NCBI GenBank assembly: GCA_949298295.1
Contig: CASFWS010000018.1
Span: 1 to 12,770, forward strand
Source: an uncultured Bacillota bacterium
GTDB taxonomy: Bacteria; Bacillota_I; Bacilli_A; RFN20; CAG-826
Reading direction: 5' to 3'
Length of the DNA stretch: 12,770 nucleotides
The position numbers and the translations under genes are program-made. Shown piece by piece: positions 1-7,035 of the stretch (positions are counted from its first letter, which is position 1; every line of letters starts with the position of its first letter). The notes below the pieces were generated by a model that did not search any database, was not told the origin of the DNA, and was given only the letters and a program-made list of their open reading frames with translations.

Positions 1-1
1 C

Positions 2-343
2 AGTCAGATGCCCGGGGCGGTTGGAGTTGCCGGAAAGTTCTTCACAAGCCTTGCCAAAGCCGGCGTCAACATCCGCGCAATCGCACAGGGCTCGAGCGAA
101 CGCAACATCTCGGCTGTAATACAGGAGCGCGATGCAGGGAAGGCGATAAGGGCCCTCCACTCCGTGTTCTTCCTCTCCAGCCAGACTTTGTCTTTGGGCC
201 TTTTCGGACCTGGAAACATCGGTGGAACGTTCCTTGATCAGATCGAGAAGGAAAGGGAGAGGCTAAAGAAGGATTTTGAGCTCGACATAAGGGTACGTGG
301 AATAGCGAACAGCACGAGGATGCTTTTGTCGGAGGAGGACTAA
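2..343 (+). pseudogene. ThrA-like aspartokinase/homoserine dehydrogenase, C-truncated fragment (5' end outside window)
   Basis: The frame is open from the window edge. It matches the linker region of bifunctional aspartokinase/homoserine dehydrogenases: an ACT-type regulatory segment (GVAGKFF, then AIAQGSSERNIS at about residues 25-36) followed by the start of the NAD-binding Rossmann fold of homoserine dehydrogenase (LGLFGPGNIGGTFLDQ, then IRVRGIANSTRMLL). In the intact family this domain continues for more than 300 residues, but here TAA follows at 341-343, directly after SEED. ThrA makes aspartyl phosphate and homoserine in the Thr/Met/Lys pathway; this product would lack homoserine dehydrogenase activity. 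Codon use differs from the rest of the window (four ATA, five AGG and several GGA codons in 113). A ThrA fragment is not the expected upstream neighbour of atpA. It is either a real truncated gene at a rearrangement or half of an assembly chimera. The family identification is strong; pseudogene status is inferred. Confidence 0.75.
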
Positions 344-345
344 CT

Positions 346-1850
<1,505 letters not shown>

Positions 1851-1854
<4 letters not shown>

Positions 1855-2690
1855 GCACTTCGCTAGCCAAAACGAAACGGCGCCTTCGCTCGATCGAGGG
1901 GACGAGGAAAATAACCAAGGCGATGGAACTCATCGCCCTCGCCAAGCTGAAGAAAGGCCTCGAGCGGATCGATGGCGGGCGTTATTTCCTCCTCGAATTC
2001 AGCAAGACCCTTTCCCTCCTCCAGCGGATGGTGCGGAAAAAGGAAGGGAAAGAGGGCCCTCCAGCAGGCGGGCGTCTCATCATCTTCCTCGGAAGCGACC
2101 TCGGGCTTTGCGGCCCCTACAACGTCGACCTCGGGAAGGAACTCCTCCGGAATGCCCGGGAGGGGGATGAGGTTTACCCGCTCGGGGGCCACGCCGAATC
2201 CTTCGTTAGGAAATGCGGCCTGCGCCTGGCCAATGGCCTACCGCCCCTCGGCCTATCGGGAAAGATCGAGGAAGCGGTGACCTTCCTCGAAGCTGCGTTC
2301 GCCGCCGCGAAGGAGGGTGCCTACTCGGAAATCGGGGTCGTTTATAGCCACTACGTGAACTCCTTGAAGAATCTGCCTCTCTATGAGCGGATCTACCCTC
2401 TTCCCGAACCGTCTGGGGAAAGCCTCGATGGGGACGGCCTCCTCCCCGAGCTCGACGAGGATCCCTCCGCCCTCCTCGATAGGCTCCTTTTGCCTTACCT
2501 CTCGTCGCTTCTTGCCGCCCGGATCGGCGAAAGCGCGATCGCCGAATGCAGCGCCCGGCGGACGGCCATGGAAACGGCCAACGACAACGCCGACGAGCTC
2601 ATTCAGCAGTTGACCGTCCTCTACAACAAAGAACGCCAGAACGCCATCACCCAGGAAATCGTCGAGGTCGTCGGCGGAAGCAATGCCTAA
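1851..2690 (+). CDS. atpG: F1 ATP synthase subunit gamma
   Basis: The central rotor shaft of F1 couples proton flow in F0 to the catalytic cycle of beta. It has 279 residues, close to the usual 285. The N-terminal helix is typical (RSIEGTRKITKAMELIALAK, residues 13-32), as is the C-terminal helix (TAMETANDNADELIQQLTV and then NAITQEIVEVVGG). These two helices form the coiled coil that sits inside the alpha3beta3 ring. The middle Rossmann-like domain is more divergent but collinear. The start ATG overlaps the atpA stop (ATGA), and AGGAG lies at 1841-1845, 5 bases upstream, so translation is probably coupled to atpA. The order atpA-G-D-C is the standard bacterial one. Confidence 0.97.
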
Positions 2691-2700
2691 GGAGAATGCC

Positions 2701-4119
2701 ATGGAAAAGAAGAAAGCTGCCTACGAAGGAAAATTGGTCCAAGCCTTGGGCCCGGTCCTCGATATCTCGTTCGAGGGCTCGACCCTCCCGCGCCTCCTCT
2801 CGAAGGTCGAGATTCCCCTCGAAGGCGGGAAAGCCGTCGTCGGGGAAGTCATGCAGCACATTGGGGAAGACACCGTCCGCTGCGTCGCCATGGGGCCGAC
2901 CGAGGGGCTGAGGCGGGGGATGAAGGCCTATGGCGACGACTCCTTCATTTCCGTCCCGGTCGGGGAGAAGACGCTCGGGCGGATGTTCGACGTCCTCGGG
3001 AACCCGATCGATTCCCTCGGGGGCGATTTTGCCTCGTGCCCGCATCTCCCGATCCACCGGGATGCCCCTTCTTTCAGTGAGCAGAAGGTGTCCAACGAAA
3101 TCCTCGAGACGGGGATCAAGGTTATCGATCTCCTCTGCCCCTACCTAAAGGGCGGGAAGATCGGCCTCTTCGGCGGGGCCGGCGTCGGGAAGACGGTCCT
3201 TATCCAAGAACTCATCGACAACGTCGCGAAGGTCCATCACGGCATCAGCGTCTTCGCCGGGGTCGGGGAACGCTCGAGAGAAGGAAACGACCTCTACTTC
3301 GAGATGAAGGAGTCGGGGGTCCTTGCCAATACCGCCCTTTGCTTCGGGCAGATGAACGAACCCCCGGGCGCTAGGATGCGGGTCGGCCTCACGGCCCTCA
3401 CGATGGCCGAGCACTTCCGCGACGAGAAAAAGCAAGACGTCCTCCTTTTTATCGACAACATCTATCGTTTCACCCAAGCCGGAAGCGAGGTAAGCGCCCT
3501 CCTCGGACGGATGCCTTCGGCCGTCGGCTACCAGCCGACCTTGGCCACCGAGATGGGGCAGCTCCAGGAGCGGATCACCTCGACGAAGGACGGCTCGATC
3601 ACTTCGGTCCAGGCCGTCTACGTGCCGGCCGACGACCTCACCGACCCGGCCCCGGCCACGACCTTCGCCCACCTCGATGCCCGGACGATTCTCGACCGGG
3701 AAATTGCCTCCCTCGGCCTTTACCCGGCCGTCGATCCCTTGGCCTCGACCTCCTCGGCCCTCGAGCCGCAGGTCGTCGGGGAACGCCATTACAAGGTCGC
3801 CCGCTCCGTCGTCGAGCTCCTCGAGCGCTACAAGGAACTTCAAGATATCATCGCGATCCTCGGGATCGACGAGCTCTCCGACGAGGATAAGGCCGTCGTC
3901 TACCGGGCCCGGAGGGTAAGGAACTTCCTCTCCCAGCCCTTCAAGGTGGCCGAGGCCTATACCGGCATGAAGGGCATCTACATGCCCCTTGAGGAAACGA
4001 TCCGGAGCTTCGAGGAAATCCTCACGGGCAAATTCGATTCCTATCCCGAGAGCGCCTTTACCTATTGCGGCCCCATCGAGGATGTCGTCGAGCACGCGAG
4101 GAGGATGAACAGCAAATGA
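2701..4119 (+). CDS. atpD: F1 ATP synthase subunit beta (catalytic)
   Basis: This is the catalytic subunit for ATP synthesis and hydrolysis in F1. With this start it has 472 residues, the usual length. Motifs seen: P-loop GGAGVGKT at 158-165, the catalytic-glutamate segment GERSREGNDLY at 189-199 (Glu190), the Walker B region LLFIDNIYRF at 248-257, and the long conserved run from RMPSAVGYQPTLATEMGQLQ to YVPADDLTDPAPATTF. At position 255 there is Tyr where most homologues have Phe. An in-frame ATG at 2683 overlaps the end of atpG, but AAGGAG at 2689-2694 lies 6 bases before the ATG at 2701, so 2701 is chosen; translation from 2683 would add six residues. The stop overlaps the atpC start by ATGA. 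Confidence 0.97.
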   Translation: MEKKKAAYEGKLVQALGPVLDISFEGSTLPRLLSKVEIPLEGGKAVVGEVMQHIGEDTVRCVAMGPTEGLRRGMKAYGDDSFISVPVGEKTLGRMFDVLGNPIDSLGGDFASCPHLPIHRDAPSFSEQKVSNEILETGIKVIDLLCPYLKGGKIGLFGGAGVGKTVLIQELIDNVAKVHHGISVFAGVGERSREGNDLYFEMKESGVLANTALCFGQMNEPPGARMRVGLTALTMAEHFRDEKKQDVLLFIDNIYRFTQAGSEVSALLGRMPSAVGYQPTLATEMGQLQERITSTKDGSITSVQAVYVPADDLTDPAPATTFAHLDARTILDREIASLGLYPAVDPLASTSSALEPQVVGERHYKVARSVVELLERYKELQDIIAILGIDELSDEDKAVVYRARRVRNFLSQPFKVAEAYTGMKGIYMPLEETIRSFEEILTGKFDSYPESAFTYCGPIEDVVEHARRMNSK

Positions 4120-4379
4120 GGCTTTCCCTCGTTGTCATCTCGAGCAGCGGGGACATCCTCGAGGAGGAAGTCGACGGCCTTTACGTCGATACCGCCCAAG
4201 GGCCAGTCGGCATCTTGCCGGGGCACGACCGCTACGTTGCCGCCCTCCAGAAGGAGGGAAAGTTTTCGATCGAGCGGCGGGGATCCCGTCGGCATTTCCT
4301 TTACGAAGGCGGCCTTCTCGACGTTCGAAAGGAAAAAACTTTCCTCCTTGTGAATGCTTTTCGTCCCGCGGCGGGGTAA
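4116..4379 (+). CDS. atpC: F1 ATP synthase subunit epsilon, short form
   Basis: The small stalk subunit joins gamma to the c-ring. The product has only 87 residues and matches the N-terminal beta-sandwich of epsilon: a start of the form LSLVVISSSGDILEEEVDGLYV, the characteristic GPVGILPGHDRYVAAL at about 29-44, then GGLLDVRKEKTFLLVNAF near the end. The usual subunit has 130-140 residues, and the missing part is the C-terminal helical hairpin that inhibits ATP hydrolysis and, in some species, binds ATP. The stop codon is clean, and nothing resembling the missing helices follows in any frame before the next gene at 4410. The start overlaps the atpD stop (ATGA), with GAGGAGGA at about 4098-4105 upstream. 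Some other bacteria, for example green sulfur bacteria, have naturally short epsilon subunits. Confidence 0.9.
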   Translation: MRLSLVVISSSGDILEEEVDGLYVDTAQGPVGILPGHDRYVAALQKEGKFSIERRGSRRHFLYEGGLLDVRKEKTFLLVNAFRPAAG

Positions 4380-4381
4380 GG

Positions 4382-4390
4382 TGCTACAAT
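4382..4390 (+). promoter_or_regulatory. Candidate extended -10 promoter for the ATP-grasp gene
   Basis: TGCTACAAT immediately follows the atpC stop codon and matches an extended -10 element (TGN then TANAAT) at all but one position. Transcription would start near 4397, about 13 bases before the ATG at 4410. No convincing -35 hexamer lies 16-18 bases upstream, which is tolerated for extended -10 promoters. No terminator is visible after atpC, so read-through from the atp operon is also possible. Confidence 0.5.
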
Positions 4391-4409
4391 GTCGCCCGGA
4401 GAACGAACC

Positions 4410-5639
4410 ATGAACTTCGTCTTTGTCTCGCCCAACTTCCCGCGGCGGTACTACAAATGGGTCGAAGCCCTCCGGGAAAGGGGCATCAACGTCCTCGGCA
4501 TCGGGGACTCGCCGACCTATGACCTCCATCCCCGCCTCAAGGCCTCCCTCAACGAGTATTACTTCCTGCCGGATCTCGGGGATTTCCCGAAGATGAAGGA
4601 GGCGGTAGCCTACTACGAAAAGAAATACGGACCCATCGATTACATCGAAAGCGACAACGAGTGGTGGCTCGAGATGGATGCCCGCCTCCGCGAGGCTTTC
4701 GGGGTGAAAAGCGGCTTCCAGCCGAGCGAGATGCGGCAGATCAAGGCCAAAAGCGCCATGAAGGAATGCTTCCGGGAGGGCGGGGCGATCACGATGCGCT
4801 ACGTCCTTGCTGACGGGCCGAAGGATCTCGAGAAAGTCCTCGCCTTCGCTAGCGAAGTCGGCTATCCCCTCTTCGCCAAGCCCGACGTCGGGGTCGGGGC
4901 CAGCGACTCCTTCAAACTTAAGGACGAGGCTTCCGTCCGCGCCTTCTTGAAGGAAGATCTTTCCGAGACCCATATCGTCGAGGAATACATCGACGGGTCC
5001 ATCGTCTCCTTCGACGGCATCTGCGACTCGAAGGGGGACGTCGCCTTCATGAGCAGCGACCACTTCCCGACGCCGATTGCCGACATCGTGAACGACGGCG
5101 TTGACTATTATTATTACAACAATCCCTTTGAGCTCCCGATGGAAGACATCGACCGCGAAGCCTTCAAGAAAGTGGGGCAGGGGGTCGTCAAGGCCTTCGG
5201 CATCAAGAAGCGCTTCTTCCACATCGAGTTCTTCGTCCTCAAGGAGGACAAGCCGGGCCTAGCGAAAAAAGGCGATTTCGTCGCTCTTGAATGCAACATG
5301 CGACCGCCGGGCGGCTATACCCCGGATCTCATCGACTTCGGCGGTTCCCTTTCTTGCTACGAGATCTACGCGGACATCGTCGCCTACGACGAAAACCGGC
5401 AGAACATGGGGCTTGAGAAGTACTATGCCTTCGCTTCCCACCGGCTCGACCGCCTTTCCTACGCCCATAGCGTCGAGGAAATCAAGGCGAAGTACTGGGA
5501 CAAGCTCTCGATGGAGGGCCGCTATCCCTCCCACATGGCCGCCGTCATGGGCGATCAGTTCTTCTACGCCAAGTTCAAGACGATCGAGGAAGGCTTGGCC
5601 TTCGATTCCTTCGTCCGGGAGAAGGCTCAGGCGAAGTAA
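4410..5639 (+). CDS. ATP-grasp carboxylate-amine ligase-like protein, substrate unknown
   Basis: This is a predicted cytoplasmic enzyme of the ATP-grasp superfamily (409 residues), whose members join a carboxylate to an amine or similar nucleophile through an acyl phosphate. The N-terminal pre-ATP-grasp segment (MNFVFVSPNFPRRYYKW) and the body resemble a widespread Firmicutes family annotated as carbamoyl-phosphate-synthase-like or carboxylate-amine ligase. The ATP-binding segment FAKPDVGVGASDSF is at about 153-166, the clamp motif VEEYIDGSIVSFDGIC at about 190-206, and the metal-binding ECNMRPPGGYTPD at about 294-306. The ATG at 4410 has GGAG at 4398-4401, spaced 8 bases; an upstream in-frame ATG at 4389 lies inside the -10 element and is rejected. 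It follows the ATP synthase genes, but no functional link is evident. The gene ends inside the 3' end of the opposing lipoprotein gene. The fold is secure; the substrate is unknown. Confidence 0.9.
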   Translation: MNFVFVSPNFPRRYYKWVEALRERGINVLGIGDSPTYDLHPRLKASLNEYYFLPDLGDFPKMKEAVAYYEKKYGPIDYIESDNEWWLEMDARLREAFGVKSGFQPSEMRQIKAKSAMKECFREGGAITMRYVLADGPKDLEKVLAFASEVGYPLFAKPDVGVGASDSFKLKDEASVRAFLKEDLSETHIVEEYIDGSIVSFDGICDSKGDVAFMSSDHFPTPIADIVNDGVDYYYYNNPFELPMEDIDREAFKKVGQGVVKAFGIKKRFFHIEFFVLKEDKPGLAKKGDFVALECNMRPPGGYTPDLIDFGGSLSCYEIYADIVAYDENRQNMGLEKYYAFASHRLDRLSYAHSVEEIKAKYWDKLSMEGRYPSHMAAVMGDQFFYAKFKTIEEGLAFDSFVREKAQAK

Positions 5640-6427
5640 TCTTCGATCGCTGCCGTAGCCTCTTGGCTCGGGAATGGATAGCTTACGCCGCCCACATGGA
5701 CGGCGTTTTCAAATGAATCAAGGCCGAATTCTTCGCAAAAAGCCAATGGATTGTCCTCTTTTTGGGCGGCATAGTCGTAGGTTTCGACCCTCTTCCCCGT
5801 TCTTTCGGCCTCTTTCTTGACGGTTTTTAGATAAGCGGAATAGGTGTCTTCGTCTTCGCTATCGACGAGGACGGAGAGCACCTCGGGGTCGAGGGCCGAG
5901 GGCGCGAAGAAGCGGCTAACGGAAGTGGAAGCGAAGTTGTTCTCGAGGAGGCGGAAGTAATAGTCTTCGCTCGTCTCGCTTCCCGCTCCGGAAAGGATGC
6001 TCGTCGCTCCTTCCGGCGTCACGTAGTAAAGCCACGGGGTGTAACGCCCGATGTCTTCCTCGCCGGTGCTTTCGGAGAGATAGGAACGGACGATCTGGTA
6101 GTCGCTCGAGGGGTCGTTCACTTCCAAGGAGCTTTCGATGTAGACGAGGCTTACGAAAAGGCCGGTCCGGGCAACGGCTCGGGAAAGGGGCTCCTCGATT
6201 TCCTCGCAGTGCCGGCACGTGGCGCTTGCGAAGTAGACGAGCTCGCTTTCTCCGGCCCGAAGCTCGTCGACGAGGTCTTCGCCGTCCCGGCGGACCATCG
6301 CCTCGAAGTAAGTGGAGGCCCCGGAAGGCATGTCTCCCCGAAGGTCGGCCCGGTAGAGGGCTTGGTTCCCGGAGCAGGAAGCGGCCGTGAGAGCAATCGC
6401 AAAGAGGGGAAGCGGAAATTTTCTCAT
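5627..6427 (-). CDS. Thioredoxin-fold lipoprotein, predicted
   Basis: This is a 266-residue protein with a lipoprotein signal: basic start MRKF, hydrophobic stretch, and a lipobox-like TAAS-Cys with Cys18 as the lipidation site. It would be anchored on the outer face of the membrane. The segment ELVYFASATCRHCEEIEEPL at about 62-81 looks like the beta-strand, CxxC (Cys71-Arg-His-Cys74) and following helix of a thioredoxin fold, suggesting a thiol-disulfide or redox-sensing role, possibly in extracytoplasmic protein folding. A cis-proline-type motif could be RYTPWLYYVTPEG further on. The remaining C-terminal half is not recognised. No Shine-Dalgarno sequence precedes the ATG at 6427, and a TATATT hexamer lies 6 bases upstream. 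It is transcribed divergently from ppa and converges on the ATP-grasp gene with a 13-bp overlap. The exact family was not identified. Confidence 0.85.
   Translation of the reverse strand: MRKFPLPLFAIALTAASCSGNQALYRADLRGDMPSGASTYFEAMVRRDGEDLVDELRAGESELVYFASATCRHCEEIEEPLSRAVARTGLFVSLVYIESSLEVNDPSSDYQIVRSYLSESTGEEDIGRYTPWLYYVTPEGATSILSGAGSETSEDYYFRLLENNFASTSVSRFFAPSALDPEVLSVLVDSEDEDTYSAYLKTVKKEAERTGKRVETYDYAAQKEDNPLAFCEEFGLDSFENAVHVGGVSYPFPSQEATAAIEDYFA
5685..5709 (+). terminator. Candidate intrinsic terminator for the ATP-grasp gene
   Basis: ACGCCG (5685-5690) pairs with CGGCGT (5701-5706). A CCA/TGG inner stem extends the helix past one mismatch, and TTTT (5706-5709) follows. It lies 46 bases after the ATP-grasp stop codon and inside the 3' coding part of the opposing lipoprotein gene. 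The T-tract is short and shares one base with the stem, so termination may be partial. Confidence 0.45.
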
Positions 6428-6433
6428 CGCATA

Positions 6434-6439
6434 AATATA
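6434..6439 (-). promoter_or_regulatory. Candidate -10 element of the lipoprotein gene
   Basis: Read on the minus strand, TATATT lies 6 bases before the ATG at 6427, within an AT-rich run that stands out from GC-rich surroundings. A start site about 7 bases downstream would coincide with the initiator codon, giving a leaderless mRNA, in keeping with the absence of any AGGAGG-like sequence. No good -35 is visible. A shifted reading, TATATA at 6436-6441, is equally possible. Confidence 0.4.
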
Positions 6440-6474
6440 TACTTCGAAAGCAGCGACTTGGGCCCTCGATAGTT

Positions 6475-6480
6475 TATAAT
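6475..6480 (+). promoter_or_regulatory. Promoter -10 element of ppa
   Basis: A consensus TATAAT lies 18 bases before the ppa ATG at 6499. A GAGG at 6488-6491, spaced 7 bases from the ATG, serves as ribosome binding site, leaving almost no leader ahead of it. No clear -35 is found 16-18 bases upstream. Together with the minus-strand element it makes the 71-bp gap a divergent promoter region. Confidence 0.6.
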
Positions 6481-6498
6481 CGCTGTTGAGGTAGAACG

Positions 6499-7035
6499 AT
6501 GAACCTTTGGCACGCCGTGAGAAAAGAACGCATTGCCCCGACCGAATTCCTTTGCTGCGTCGAGATAAGCGCCGATTCCTCGCTCAAATACGAGCTCGAC
6601 AAGGAGACGGGAGCCCTCCGGCTCGACCGCATCCTTTCGACGGCTACCCATTACCCGCACAACTACGGCTTCATCCCCCGGACCCTCGGGGACGACGGCG
6701 ACCCCCTCGACGTCCTTCTCATCGCCTCGCGGCCGATCCAGCCCTTGGCCCTGGCCCGGGCCCTCCCCCTCGGGGTCGTCATGATGGAAGATAGCGGCCG
6801 GGGCGACGAGAAGATTCTTGCCATTTGCCCCGACGACCCGGTATACGGAGGCTACCGCTCCCTTGAGGAGCTACCGCCCCACCTCGGACCGGAAATCGCC
6901 CATTTCTTCGCCGTCTACAAGGGCCTCGAGCCTGGCAAGAGCACCGAGGTCGGGCCCATCTTGGGCCGGGAGAAGGCCGTTTCCGTCATCAAGGAAGCCA
7001 TGGAGAGGTATGAGCGTGCTTTTCCCCAGTCTTAA
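6499..7035 (+). CDS. ppa: Inorganic pyrophosphatase, family I
   Basis: Hydrolyses pyrophosphate to two phosphates in the cytoplasm and so pulls nucleotide polymerisation, aminoacylation and other biosynthetic reactions forward. It has 178 residues, typical of the soluble prokaryotic family I enzyme. The family signature DDGDPLDVL is at 65-73 and carries the metal-binding aspartates (Asp66, Asp68, Asp71). THYPHNYGFIP precedes it at 50-60, and the later block with YKGLEPGKSTEVG at about 140-152 supplies the other phosphate and metal ligands. The ATG at 6499 has GAGG upstream and a TATAAT promoter. The last 26 bases overlap the start of the VanZ-type gene, so the two are almost certainly co-transcribed. 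Confidence 0.97.
   Translation: MNLWHAVRKERIAPTEFLCCVEISADSSLKYELDKETGALRLDRILSTATHYPHNYGFIPRTLGDDGDPLDVLLIASRPIQPLALARALPLGVVMMEDSGRGDEKILAICPDDPVYGGYRSLEELPPHLGPEIAHFFAVYKGLEPGKSTEVGPILGREKAVSVIKEAMERYERAFPQS

Noticed and set aside
3145..4095. Long minus-strand open frame (316 codons) opposite atpD, and similar ones opposite atpA, the ATP-grasp gene and the VanZ-type gene
   Set aside because: They lie antisense to well-conserved genes, show no recognisable motifs, and are expected from the GC-rich codon bias, which removes stops from the complementary frames.
5263..5285. Minus-strand hairpin plus T-run as a terminator for the lipoprotein gene
   Set aside because: The stem is only 4 bp and lies about 340 bases past the stop codon, inside the ATP-grasp gene; too weak to call.
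6818..7009. Extension of the VanZ-type frame upstream to 6818
   Set aside because: The extra residues are an out-of-frame reading of ppa. The ATG at 7010 has a ribosome binding site and starts a sequence with a normal membrane-protein N-terminus.
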